NCBI GenBank assembly: GCA_026387055.1
Contig: JAPLML010000093.1
Location: forward strand, 1-17,970
Length of the DNA: 17,970 nt
Direction of reading: 5' to 3'
Source: Planctomycetota bacterium
GTDB lineage: Bacteria; Planctomycetota; Phycisphaerae; FEN-1346
Shown: positions 7,748 to 14,778 of the stretch, piece after piece
Position numbering within the stretch: the first letter of the stretch is position 1
Layout: each line of letters starts with the position of its first letter
Program-made: the position numbers and the translations under genes
The notes under the pieces: generated by a model
Databases searched by the model: none
Told to the model about the DNA's origin: nothing
What the model saw: the letters and a program-made list of their open reading frames with translations, nothing else

Positions 7748-9424
7748 TCAATCCAGGCGCTTCACATCGACGGTCTGCACGCCGACCGACTTGCCGGCGG
7801 TGTCGAGCCACGCCTCCAGGCGGCCGGGCCCCGCGTCCAAGCCGACCGCATCGAAGATGCACGAGTCCGCGCCCTGCGCGAGCGTCATCTTGAGGTCCGC
7901 GCCGCCGAGCTTGAAATACGCCTCGCGCGCCGCTTTGGCCGGCGGAAACCGCAGCGTCACCTCGAACTTGCCCGGCCGCGCGACCTCGACCTCCCAGTAG
8001 CCGAGCGAATCGGCCGCCCATCCCGCCCGCGGGCCGCGCCAGTCCTGCCGCGTGAGCGTCGTCGGGTTCTCCTCGCGCGCGCCGAGGTGAATCCGCGGCG
8101 GGGCGTAGCCGCGCGTCGCCGAAACGTCCTTGAACCACGCCTCGTACCCCGCGCGCATCCGCGCGACGATGTCGGGGTGCTCGGCGGCGATGCTCTTCGT
8201 CTCGCCCGGGTCGGCGGCCATGTCGAAGAGCTCCTTGCCGTCGACGAGCTTGTACCGCTCGGACCTCGCGCACGCGTTGCGGTACAGGACCGGCTCGTCC
8301 CCGCGGTGCCACTGGAGGTAGATGGTGCGGTCGGGCCAGTCGCCCGCGCGGCCGTCGAGGAGCGGGAGGAGGTTCATGCCGTCCAGGCGCGGCTCGGCCG
8401 TCGGGGCGATGCCGCAGGCGTCCAGCAGCGTCGGCACCATGTCGATGTGGGCGGCCACGCGGCCCATCTGGCGGGCCTTCAGCCGCGCGGGCCAGCGGAT
8501 GAAACACGGCACGCGCACTCCCCCGTCGTAGACCGTCCCCTTCGTGCCGCGCAGGCCCGCCGCGTACCGCGGGTCCTGCGCCCCGTTGTCGGTCAGGAAG
8601 ATGACGATCGTGTTTTCCTCGAGGCCGAGCGCTTTGAGCTTCTCGAGGAGCCGCCCGACGTTCTCGTCGATGCTGGCGATCATGCCGTAGGTCCTGGCGA
8701 CGCGGGTCTCGAGGCCCATCGCCTTGTACGGTTCGACATACTTCTCCGGCACTTCGAGCGGCCCGTGCGGGAGGTTCGTGGCCAGGTAGGCGAAGAACGG
8801 CCGCTCGCGGTTCTCCTCGATGAACCGCAGGGCCGCCTCGGTATAGATGTCCATGCAGTAGCCCGCCTGCTTCTCGGGCTTGCCGTTGTGGAGGAGGACC
8901 GGGTCGAAGTAGCGCGTGCCGCCGGGGAGGTCGGACGGCTGGCCGAGGCCCCCGCCCTTGATGACGAGCGACTCCTGGAAGCCCTGGTCCATCGCCCGCA
9001 GGGGATAGTTGTCGCCCAGGTGCCACTTGCCGAAGATGCCGGTGCGCCAGCCCGCGCCGCCAAGGCGCTCGGCCAGGGTGACCTCGTCGGGGTACATCAT
9101 CGCGCGGCCGAGGTAGGTGTCGATGGCGCCGGTGCGGTAGTTGTAGCGGCCCGTCAGGAGGCAGGCCCGCGTCGGGGCGCACACAGGCGACACATAGAAA
9201 TGCGTGAGCTCAACCGACTGCGCGGCCAGGCGGTCGAGGTTCGGCGTGCGGATCTTCTCGTTGCCGTGGCACCCCAGGTCGCCGTAGCCCTGGTCGTCGG
9301 TCAGGATGAGGACGACGTTCGGCCGCCTGGCGGCCGTCGGCCCTTCTGCGGCGCGCGCTACACCCGCCAGCGTTGCCGCCGCCCCGCCCGCCACCGCCCC
9401 CAGGAACTCTCGCCGCTTGAGCAT
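7748..9424 (-). CDS. Formylglycine-dependent S1 family sulfatase, Tat-exported
   Basis: The 558-residue protein starts at the ATG at 9424, chosen because GGAGG lies six bases upstream and a Tat signal follows at once (KRREFLG, Ala/Gly-rich core, ARA cleavage near residue 25). The metal-binding pair is TDD (42-44). The signature VCAPTRACLLTGR places the cysteine that becomes formylglycine at Cys82. GKWHLG (Lys133, His135), His220, TDNG (Asp279, Asn280) and Lys295 in RGTKG complete the active site. The C-terminal part from about 430 is a beta-sandwich common in planctomycete arylsulfatase-A-like enzymes. It should cleave sulfate esters from a polysaccharide in the periplasm. It heads the gene series with the lyase-like protein, fucosidase and galactosidase, pointing to a sulfated fucose- or galactose-containing glycan. 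The exact substrate is unknown. Confidence 0.95.
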   Translation of the reverse strand: MLKRREFLGAVAGGAAATLAGVARAAEGPTAARRPNVVLILTDDQGYGDLGCHGNEKIRTPNLDRLAAQSVELTHFYVSPVCAPTRACLLTGRYNYRTGAIDTYLGRAMMYPDEVTLAERLGGAGWRTGIFGKWHLGDNYPLRAMDQGFQESLVIKGGGLGQPSDLPGGTRYFDPVLLHNGKPEKQAGYCMDIYTEAALRFIEENRERPFFAYLATNLPHGPLEVPEKYVEPYKAMGLETRVARTYGMIASIDENVGRLLEKLKALGLEENTIVIFLTDNGAQDPRYAAGLRGTKGTVYDGGVRVPCFIRWPARLKARQMGRVAAHIDMVPTLLDACGIAPTAEPRLDGMNLLPLLDGRAGDWPDRTIYLQWHRGDEPVLYRNACARSERYKLVDGKELFDMAADPGETKSIAAEHPDIVARMRAGYEAWFKDVSATRGYAPPRIHLGAREENPTTLTRQDWRGPRAGWAADSLGYWEVEVARPGKFEVTLRFPPAKAAREAYFKLGGADLKMTLAQGADSCIFDAVGLDAGPGRLEAWLDTAGKSVGVQTVDVKRLD

Positions 9425-9543
9425 AGCGCCTCCGCGTTGCCGAAGCCAGGCTGTGGGCATGTCACCCAACTTGCACAAGCTCACCAGGCGCTATCTTCTG
9501 TTTTTCGAGGAGTTTGGCAAGAGTGTTTTGCCGTGCCGTGGCA

Positions 9544-9600
9544 GAGCCGGCATCTGGCCAGGTGGAGTCGGTCGAACCGAGCGGCATGGCCACCCGGCTC
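9544..9600. repeat. Nested inverted repeat overlapping the stop of the membrane-protein gene
   Basis: Three nested arm pairs share one centre: GAGCCGG/CCGGCTC (9544-9550, 9594-9600), TGGCCA/TGGCCA (9555-9560, 9587-9592) and CGGT/ACCG (9569-9579). The outer arm overlaps the last bases of the upstream TGA. There is no T-run, so it is not a classic terminator. It may protect the 3' end or be a degenerate family A element. Confidence 0.55.
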
Positions 9601-10273
9601 AGGTGCCGGTCAGGAGCAACACGATAACGATCAGGAACAGGGCGGCGGGGGCAGCCACCGCATCGAAGATCGCCAGGCCCATGCCGCGCCGTTGCCCCTT
9701 CGCGCGGTGGATCTGGAAGATCGCCACGATGCCCAGGATCGTCGTCCACAACATGCCGATCAGGGGGATGGCGATCAGGGGAATGACGTCGCAGCATATG
9801 AAGATGCGGAATACGCTTGGCACCGCTTGGGCGCCGCCGGGCACGGGCTGCACCCGCGCCACGAACGGGCCGAGCGTAATGGCAAGCATCACGAAAACCG
9901 GGATCGGAACAAAGCCCAGGAGCGCCAGGAGCGCCGTCCGGCAGAACTTCGGCTTGGCGGGCGGCCGAGGCGGCGCGGCGGGGAGCACCACCGCCTGAGC
10001 TTCGCCGGCACCGGTGCGGGCTTCCGCGCTCCCGGTGTAGGCCTCCGGCGGATCGAGCTGGGCGAGGACCGCGCTCGCATCCTCCACCGTCGGCGTTCGC
10101 CCGGCGGCGCGCGTGGTCAGCATGTCGAGGATCTGCGTCTCGACGTCGTCGGTAATGCTGCGGGCCTCCTCGCGCCCCGCGCCCGAGCGTCGAAGGGCCT
10201 GCTCCACCGCATCGAGGTGGGCATCCACCTTGCTGCGGACCTCCGGCGGAAGCTCCATACGGTCGGCTGTCAT
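9599..10273 (-). CDS. HAAS-like membrane protein coupled to PadR
   Basis: The 224-residue protein has a soluble helical N-terminal part (residues 8-75: dimer-like helices, then ITDDVETQILDML and LAQLDPPEAY). A proline-rich linker (95-108) and three hydrophobic segments (about 113-137, 158-188 and 199-222) follow. The N-terminal layout resembles the HAAS or DUF1700/DUF1048-type domains that are usually encoded next to PadR regulators and thought to sense or signal at the membrane. The ATG at 10273 overlaps the TGA of padR (ATGA), which fixes the start and indicates one transcript. No enzymatic motif is visible. The function is inferred only from architecture and neighbourhood. Confidence 0.8.
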   Translation of the reverse strand: MTADRMELPPEVRSKVDAHLDAVEQALRRSGAGREEARSITDDVETQILDMLTTRAAGRTPTVEDASAVLAQLDPPEAYTGSAEARTGAGEAQAVVLPAAPPRPPAKPKFCRTALLALLGFVPIPVFVMLAITLGPFVARVQPVPGGAQAVPSVFRIFICCDVIPLIAIPLIGMLWTTILGIVAIFQIHRAKGQRRGMGLAIFDAVAAPAALFLIVIVLLLTGT

Positions 10274-10602
10274 GGTCGGTCTCCGAAAACGAGGCAGTTC
10301 ACGGAAGCGTCGAGTTCCTTCCAGTACGATTGCATCTGGGCGAAGTGGCGGCGGCCCTGGGCCGTCAGGTGATAGTAGCGGCGCGGCGGGCCGGCCGGCG
10401 ACGGGGCCACCCGCACCGCCAGCAGGCCGTCCTTCGCCAGCCGCGCGAGGACCGGGTAGACCGTGCTCTCGGTGATGGCCAGGGGCTCGGCCTCGGCGAG
10501 GCGGCGCAGGATCTCGTAGCCGTACGCCTCGCCGCCCTGGAGGGCGGCCATGACGCTCAGCTCGACGAGCCCTTTGCGGACCTGCGTTTCCCACCCGCCC
10601 AT
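10270..10602 (-). CDS. PadR family transcriptional regulator
   Basis: The 110-residue protein fits the short PadR class. A winged helix spans about residues 8-85: RKGLVELSVMAALQGGEAYGYEI-type N-terminal helices, ITESTVYPVLARLAKDGLL as the recognition region, and RRYYHLTAQGRRHF as the wing. The C-terminal helix is short. The ATG at 10602 is preceded by GGAGG eight bases away, and a promoter lies just upstream. A longer start at 10662 would overlap the -35 element and is rejected. PadR proteins usually repress their own operon and adjacent membrane proteins. A TACGTA palindrome between -35 and -10 (10643-10648) is a possible operator core. The ligand is unknown. Confidence 0.92.
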   Translation of the reverse strand: MGGWETQVRKGLVELSVMAALQGGEAYGYEILRRLAEAEPLAITESTVYPVLARLAKDGLLAVRVAPSPAGPPRRYYHLTAQGRRHFAQMQSYWKELDASVNCLVFGDRP

Positions 10603-10634
10603 CGCCCGGCCTCCGGTACTCTTGATGACGCTAT

Positions 10635-10662
10635 AGTGTAATACGTAGTAGTGGGGTGTCAA
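10635..10662 (-). promoter_or_regulatory. Sigma-70-like promoter of the padR operon
   Basis: On the minus strand a perfect TTGACA (10657-10662) is followed after 16 bases by TACACT (10635-10640, four of six matches). The start point would be near 10628, giving a leader of about 26 bases that contains the GGAGG. The spacer holds the palindrome TACGTA, a candidate site for PadR autoregulation. The stretch is AT-rich compared with the rest of the window. Confidence 0.65.
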
Positions 10663-10710
10663 GAGGAAAATCGCCTGAAGTTCTGTTTTTTTCGGATCGG
10701 AAAACCTGGC

Positions 10711-10733
10711 CGCCGTCGTGGACGCGGACGGCG
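10711..10733 (-). terminator. Possible 3' hairpin of the ACT-domain gene
   Basis: Arms CGCCGTC and GACGGCG (seven pairs) enclose nine bases, two bases after the stop codon of the ACT gene. A short T-rich stretch occurs only about 15 bases further on, so intrinsic termination is uncertain. It may instead be a 3'-stabilising stem. Confidence 0.4.
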
Positions 10734-10735
10734 GG

Positions 10736-11125
10736 CTACCGGCCGAGGGCCTGGCGGGCGCGGTCGACGTCGCTGACGCGAAGGACCATCACGCCCTTTT
10801 GCCCGCTTTCGCCCGTGCCGTAGACGTAATGGACGTTGACGCCGGCTTCGCCGAGGCGGCTGGCCACCTTCTCCAGGGCGCCGGGCTTGTCCTCGAGGTC
10901 CAGGACCAGGACTTCCTGGCTGACAAACTGGACGCCTGCCTCGCGGAGGGCCTTCTTGGCGGCGGGCACGTCGTTGACGAGCAGGCGGATCGTCGAGATG
11001 TCGGTGGCATCGGAAACCGAGATGCCCCGAATGTTGACGTTGGCCTGGGCCAGCGCCCGGCACACCCGGCCCAACTGGCCCGGGGCGTTCTCCATGGCGA
11101 TGCTGAGCTGCGTCATCTTCTCCAT
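10736..11125 (-). CDS. Tandem ACT-domain protein
   Basis: The 129-residue protein consists of two ACT domains. The first (residues 4-68) reads TQLSIAMENAPGQLGRVCRALAQ, then NIRGISVSDATDISTIRLLV. The second (71-129) reads VLVLDLEDKPGALEKVASRL, then NVHYVYGTGESG and GVMVLRV. ACT domains bind amino acids and control metabolic enzymes. Free-standing tandem forms like this (COG4747-like) have no settled function. The ATG at 11125 is chosen for its GGAGGAG eight bases upstream; the longer ORF start lies in non-coding DNA. It is divergent from purD with about 174 bases between the starts. An amino-acid-sensing role is inferred. Confidence 0.88.
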   Translation of the reverse strand: MEKMTQLSIAMENAPGQLGRVCRALAQANVNIRGISVSDATDISTIRLLVNDVPAAKKALREAGVQFVSQEVLVLDLEDKPGALEKVASRLGEAGVNVHYVYGTGESGQKGVMVLRVSDVDRARQALGR

Positions 11126-11161
11126 CGCTGCTCTCCTCCGTGGTATCCGATATCCCACGGT

Positions 11162-11190
11162 ATTGTACCGCCGACAACGACACGGGCACA
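11162..11190 (-). promoter_or_regulatory. Possible promoter of the ACT-domain gene
   Basis: On the minus strand TACAAT (11162-11167) matches five of six -10 positions and sits about 37 bases before the ATG. The -35 hexamer at the right distance, TGTGCC (11185-11190), is poor, so only the -10 is persuasive. Confidence 0.3.
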
Positions 11191-11199
11191 GCAATTGTT

Positions 11200-11228
11200 T
11201 TGAACGCGCCGCCGGGGGCGGCTAGAAT
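11200..11228 (+). promoter_or_regulatory. Sigma-70-like promoter of purD
   Basis: TTGAAC (11200-11205) and TAGAAT (11223-11228) are separated by exactly 17 bases. Transcription from about 11235 would place the family B hairpin at 11252-11277 inside the 5' leader, directly before the ribosome binding site. Confidence 0.6.
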
Positions 11229-11251
11229 GCGGCCGGCTTTCGATCCACAAG

Positions 11252-11277
11252 TGCCGGGGCGTGGCCCCGACCTACAT
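11252..11277 (-). repeat. Family B REP-like element in the purD leader
   Basis: The 26-base element has a TGCCGGGGC/GCCCCGACC stem around a three-base loop and ends in CTACAT, which reads ATGTAG on the minus strand. Its orientation and length match the element at 7649-7674. It is followed seven bases later by the purD ribosome binding site GAGGAG (11284-11289). Confidence 0.85.
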
Positions 11278-11299
11278 GAAAGCGAGGAGACTACCGGCG

Positions 11300-12583
11300 A
11301 TGAGGATTCTCGTGATCGGCAGCGGCGGGCGCGAGCACGCCCTGGCGTGGAAACTGGCCCAGTCGCGCCACTGCACGAAGCTCTACGCGGCCCCGGGAAA
11401 CCCCGGCATCGCCAAGGTGGCCCAGGGCGTGCCGATCAAGCCCGACGACCTCAAGGGCCTCGTGGAGTTCGCCCAGAAGGAGAAGGTTGACCTGACGCTC
11501 GTTGGACCGGAGAAGCCGCTCATCGACGGGCTGGTCGACCGCTTCCGGAAGGCGGGCCTGCGGGTCTTCGGACCGAACCAGAAGGCCGCCCAGGTCGAGG
11601 GCTCGAAGGCGTGGTCGAAGGCCGTGATGACGCACTTCGCGGTGCCGACGGCGGAGTACCACACCTTCCAGCGCCTCGCGGACGCGTTGCGGTACATCGA
11701 GAACCACGAGGAGCCGCTGGTCGTCAAGGCGTCGGGCATCGCGGCCGGCAAGGGCGTCTTCGTCTGCCGGAACCAGCAGGAGGCCCGCCGCGCGGTCGAG
11801 ACCATCATGACGCAGAAGGCCTTCGGCGAGGCCGGCGACACCGTGGTCATCGAGGAGCGGCTGACGGGCGAGGAGGCCTCCATCCTCGCCCTCGTCGATA
11901 ACTCAACCATCTATAGCCTTGAGTCCTCGCAGGACCACAAAGCCGTCTTCGACGGCGACCAGGGCCCGAACACCGGCGGCATGGGGGCCTACAGCCCCGC
12001 CCCGGTCGTCACCGAGCGCCTCCAGGCGAAGATCGACCGCGAGATCCTCGTGCCGATGGTCCACGGCATGAAGACCGAGGGCGCCCCGTACTCGGGGCTC
12101 CTGTACGCGGGCGTCATGGTGACGCCTGGCGGGCCGAAGGTGCTGGAGTTCAACGCCCGGTTCGGCGACCCGGAGGCGCAGCCGCTGCTGGTGCGCCTGA
12201 AGAGCGACCTCGTGGAGGCCCTGGAGGCGACGATCGACAACCGCCTCGACCGGGTCACCCTCGAGTGGGACCCCCGCCCCGCCGTGTGCGTGGTCATGGC
12301 CTCGGGCGGATACCCCGACGCCTACGAGAAGGGCAAGGAAATCACGGGCCTCGAAAAGGCCGACGCGATGGAAGGGGTCGTGGTCTTCCACGCCGGGACG
12401 CGCGAAGAAGATGGAAAGCTCTACACAGATGGCGGGCGTGTCCTGGGGGTCACGGCCATCGGCCGGGACATCACCGAGGCCCGGGACCGCGCCTACGAGG
12501 CGGTCCGCGCGATCCACTTCCACCGGGCCCACTGGCGGACCGACATCGGCGCCAAGGCGATCCGGCGGCTGGGCGGGACGTGA
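11300..12583 (+). CDS. purD: Phosphoribosylamine-glycine ligase (GAR synthetase)
   Basis: The 427-residue protein matches the usual family length of about 420-430. It joins glycine to phosphoribosylamine with ATP in the second step of purine synthesis. The N-terminal domain begins MRILVIGSGGREHALAWKL, and PGNPGIA follows. VGPEKPLIDGLVDRF and the ATP-grasp core (VVKASGIAAGKGVFVC, GPNTGGMGAYSP, LEFNARFGDPEAQ) hold the ATP, metal and substrate residues. The C-terminal domain ends ..HFHRAHWRTDIGAKAIRR. The ATG at 11300 has GAGGAG ten bases upstream; the longer frame from 11261 reads through the family B repeat and is rejected. It is a single-gene unit with its own promoter and a family A repeat six bases after the stop. 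It is an intact housekeeping gene. Confidence 0.97.
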   Translation: MRILVIGSGGREHALAWKLAQSRHCTKLYAAPGNPGIAKVAQGVPIKPDDLKGLVEFAQKEKVDLTLVGPEKPLIDGLVDRFRKAGLRVFGPNQKAAQVEGSKAWSKAVMTHFAVPTAEYHTFQRLADALRYIENHEEPLVVKASGIAAGKGVFVCRNQQEARRAVETIMTQKAFGEAGDTVVIEERLTGEEASILALVDNSTIYSLESSQDHKAVFDGDQGPNTGGMGAYSPAPVVTERLQAKIDREILVPMVHGMKTEGAPYSGLLYAGVMVTPGGPKVLEFNARFGDPEAQPLLVRLKSDLVEALEATIDNRLDRVTLEWDPRPAVCVVMASGGYPDAYEKGKEITGLEKADAMEGVVVFHAGTREEDGKLYTDGGRVLGVTAIGRDITEARDRAYEAVRAIHFHRAHWRTDIGAKAIRRLGGT

Positions 12584-12589
12584 CGGGCG

Positions 12590-12677
12590 GGTGGCACGGT
12601 CACGCGCTGTTGCGTGACCGTGCTTGCTCCCCCGCCTGAACATGCACGGCCACGCAACGGCGCGTGGCCGTGCCACC
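12590..12677. repeat. Family A REPIN-like element, complete 88-base copy
   Basis: The outer ends are GGTGG and CCACC. The left hairpin pairs CACGGTCACGC with GCGTGACCGTG, and the right hairpin pairs GCACGGCCACGC with GCGTGGCCGTGC. The two halves are inverted copies in which a T-A pair in one stem is C-G in the other. It is close to the copy at 16259, and about 15 following bases (TCTGGTATG region) are also shared. It begins six bases after the purD stop. Confidence 0.88.
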
Positions 12678-12723
12678 CGGAATTCTGGTATGACGATAAT
12701 AAGACAGCGCTGGATACGGGTTT

Positions 12724-12751
12724 GCGCGGCGGCTAAGGAGAGCCGCCGCGC
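12724..12751. repeat. Family C hairpin, single copy
   Basis: GCGCGGCGGCT and AGCCGCCGCGC form a perfect 11-base stem with loop AAGGAG. Against the copy at 5306, one pair has switched from G-C to C-G with both arms changed, which is evidence that pairing is conserved. It lies about 75 bases before the URO-D-family start codon. Confidence 0.75.
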
Positions 12752-12786
12752 ACGAAGCTGAATGTGGCGCTGTCGCGCTAGACACG

Positions 12787-12812
12787 TTCCGCGGTGCTGC
12801 CGCGGCCTGCAT
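12787..12812 (-). repeat. Family B element, diverged copy before the URO-D-family gene
   Basis: This element has the same 26-base length and orientation as the copy at 11252. It keeps GCCGCGGCC and an end CTGCAT in place of CTACAT. The G-C pair of the stem is C-G here, changed on both arms. The ribosome binding site GAGGA starts at the very next base (12813-12817). Confidence 0.6.
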
Positions 12813-12826
12813 GAGGACAACATCCG

Positions 12827-13951
12827 ATGGACCCCGTCGAACGTCTGCGGCGTATGTTCGAGGGCGGGCCGGTCGACCACCTCGTCCGCCGGCCGTTCGG
12901 GTACTTCCCCCAGACCTGGGCGCGGTGGCGGCGCGAGGGCCTCCCGCCCGAGGCTGCCGAGGGAGGCCCCAGGTTCGACGAGTACTTCGGCTTCGATCCG
13001 GAGGTCTGGATGGGCCCGTGCGTGGACCTCGGGTGGTGCGAGGCGCCCGTCTCGCCCGCCTACGAGGAGAAGGTCCTGCGCATCGAGGGCCGGCACGAGA
13101 TCGTCCAGGACGGGGTGGGGCGCATGAAGGCGTACCCCATCGGCATCCGCGAGCAGGTGATGCCCACGTACCTGAAGCACGCGGTGGCGTCGCGCGAGGA
13201 CTGGGAGCGCGACGTCCGGCCGCGCCTCGACCCCGACACGCCCGCGCGGTGGAAGGGCTACGGGCTCAAGGCCGCGCGGAATCGCGAACGCCTGGCCCGC
13301 GGCGAGGTCCTCCACACCGCCGGCGTCATCGGCGGCTACATGTACCTCAGGAGCCTCGTGGGGCCGGTGGAACTGTTGTACATGGTTTACGACGCGCCCG
13401 ACCTCGTCCACGCCATGATGCAGGCCTGGCGGCACATCATGATCACGTGCCTGAAGCGCGTGCAGAAGGACGTGGGGCCGTTCTTCCGGCTCTACCTGGC
13501 CGAGGACATCTGCCACAAGACCGGGCCGCTCATCTCGCCCGACATGATGCGCCGGTTTCTCCTGCCCTACTACCGCGACCTCTTGGAGGAGATGAAGGCG
13601 GGCCAGCGCGACACGATGCACTTCGAGATCGACACCGACGGCGATTGCATGGGGGTCATCGACGTGTACCGCGAGGTGGGCGTGACGGCGATGAGCCCGT
13701 TCGAGGTGGCGGCGGGCGGCGACGTGGTCGAGGCCGGGCGGCGGTGGCCGCACCTCCATATCCGCGGAGGGATCGACAAGCGGATCCTCGCGGCCGGGCC
13801 GAAGGCCATCGACAAGATGCTCCGCCGCCTCCTGCCGCCGATGGTCCGGCGCGGCCGGTACATCCCCTGCTGCGACCACGCCGTGCCCGACGATGTCTCG
13901 CTGGCCAACTACCGGCATTTCCGGAAGCGGGTGCGGGAGGGGGATCACTGA
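12827..13951 (+). CDS. Uroporphyrinogen decarboxylase (URO-D) superfamily protein
   Basis: The 374-residue protein starts at an ATG with GAGGA nine bases upstream. The fold-level signature is that of the URO-D/MtbA barrel: LYLAEDICHKTGPLISPDMMR (about residue 222), HFEIDTDGDCMGVID (265), a GGIDKRIL turn (314) and a C-terminal CCDHAVPDDVSLANY (347). That histidine/aspartate segment is seen in the many non-HemE paralogues of planctomycetes and anaerobes. These are often corrinoid-dependent methyltransferases or uncharacterised proteins. It lacks the FAGAPFT-type N-terminus of true HemE, so haem synthesis is unlikely. No corrinoid protein or methyltransferase partner is nearby. The superfamily is firm; the reaction is unknown. 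Confidence 0.85.
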   Translation: MDPVERLRRMFEGGPVDHLVRRPFGYFPQTWARWRREGLPPEAAEGGPRFDEYFGFDPEVWMGPCVDLGWCEAPVSPAYEEKVLRIEGRHEIVQDGVGRMKAYPIGIREQVMPTYLKHAVASREDWERDVRPRLDPDTPARWKGYGLKAARNRERLARGEVLHTAGVIGGYMYLRSLVGPVELLYMVYDAPDLVHAMMQAWRHIMITCLKRVQKDVGPFFRLYLAEDICHKTGPLISPDMMRRFLLPYYRDLLEEMKAGQRDTMHFEIDTDGDCMGVIDVYREVGVTAMSPFEVAAGGDVVEAGRRWPHLHIRGGIDKRILAAGPKAIDKMLRRLLPPMVRRGRYIPCCDHAVPDDVSLANYRHFRKRVREGDH

Positions 13952-13962
13952 ACGGCCGCCGT

Positions 13963-14004
13963 AAAAAGGAGAGGCGGAGCAACCCCCGAGGCGCCCCGCC
14001 TCTC
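13963..14004 (-). terminator. Intrinsic terminator for the pilin-like gene
   Basis: On the minus strand a nine-pair stem (GAGAGGCGG 13969-13977 with CCGCCTCTC 13996-14004, 18-base loop) is followed by TTTTT (13963-13967), the classic rho-independent arrangement. It lies 57 bases after the pilin-like stop. The same hairpin also falls 17 bases after the URO-D-family stop, where no T-run follows on the plus strand, so it may serve both genes. Confidence 0.65.
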
Positions 14005-14061
14005 TGATGCGGCCGGGAAACCCCTCACCCGTACCGCGATCTTATCGTTTGTGTTTCCTGC

Positions 14062-14394
14062 TCAATGCTGATGCGGTACGACGTGCCCAGTCAGCGGATC
14101 GTAATCGTACCGCAGCCCGTAAGGACACCGGGGCATCGTGCCGGAGGGCGATTCCTTGTCGGCCACCACCATCCTCTCGAAGGCAGCCTGGTCCTTCGGC
14201 GCCCAGCCGTTGTGCGTGGTGGCATAGCGTTCAATCATCGAACCCAGGAGCACCACGTTGGCCTGGCACTCGGCCACGCGCTTGTCGCTCGAATACACCA
14301 TGGGCGGAATGGCCACCGCCGCCAGAAGCCCCACGATCAGCAGTCCGAAAACCAGTTCCGCCAGCGGCACGCTGCCGTTCTTGGGATGCGACAT
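14062..14394 (-). CDS. Short type IV pilin/pseudopilin-like protein
   Basis: The 110-residue protein starts at an ATG with AGGGGA a few bases upstream. A short basic leader ends at Gly7, then a hydrophobic helix follows (ELVFGLLIVGLLAAVAIPPM, about 13-32), which is the class III signal layout of type IV pilins and GspG/H pseudopilins. The globular part is short and ends in CPYGLRYDYDPLTGHVVPHQH-like text. If cleaved after Gly7, the conserved Glu is at +6 instead of +5 and the first residue is Ser instead of Phe. Processing by a standard prepilin peptidase is therefore not certain. No secretion or pilus gene is nearby. It probably lies in the inner membrane or a pseudopilus. Confidence 0.75.
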   Translation of the reverse strand: MSHPKNGSVPLAELVFGLLIVGLLAAVAIPPMVYSSDKRVAECQANVVLLGSMIERYATTHNGWAPKDQAAFERMVVADKESPSGTMPRCPYGLRYDYDPLTGHVVPHQH

Positions 14395-14778
14395 CCGTTC
14401 CCCTTATGCCCACCACGCGAGACGCGGCGCTGCGCTCGGACCTGGAGCCGCCCCCCGTGGGCCGTAGGCAAACCGGTTCCAACAGCGTCCGGCGCAGCAT
14501 GTTGACGACGGAATGGCGGCCGGCGGACTGCATGCACCTTAGGGGAGGTGCTGCCGACCTCAGGGGGATAGGCCGCGGCGGGGCTCGCAAGGAGGGTTCG
14601 CTGGTGCGCCTTGTCGGCCCGCTGCCAAGCCCGTCCAGTGGAATTATCGTCACAAGATGGCGGGCGACTTTAGCGATGCCCGGAATCTTCCGCTCCAGGC
14701 CGACGATCGCCGTCGGATTCGGCGGGTTGTGGCGCGGGCAGGCCTCCACAAGGTGGACTGCTCTGCGACGCCAAACAG
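14395..14778. other. Unassigned 380-base stretch between pilin-like gene and rho repeats
   Basis: No convincing gene was found. Open frames run through on both strands, but they have unnatural composition and overlap the pilin gene. Several stems can be drawn: GCACCT/AGGTGC at 14534-14551, and GCCGAC pairing with GTCGGC about 55 bases later. It has no tRNA, tmRNA, RNase P or SRP RNA signature that I can see. It could hold the promoter of the pilin-like gene or an unknown structured RNA. Confidence 0.4.

Noticed and set aside
12695..12700. GATAAT as a -10 element for the URO-D gene
   Set aside because: No acceptable -35 at 16-18 bases and no extended -10. The sequence is part of the flank shared with the family A copy.
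11903..13948. 681-codon minus-strand frame across purD and the URO-D gene
   Set aside because: It covers two recognised plus-strand genes and the repeats between them. It is an antisense shadow.
12811..14007. 398-codon plus-strand frame overlapping the URO-D gene
   Set aside because: Arg/Pro/Gly-rich composition and no recognisable motif. The frame at 12827 has the ribosome binding site and family signature.
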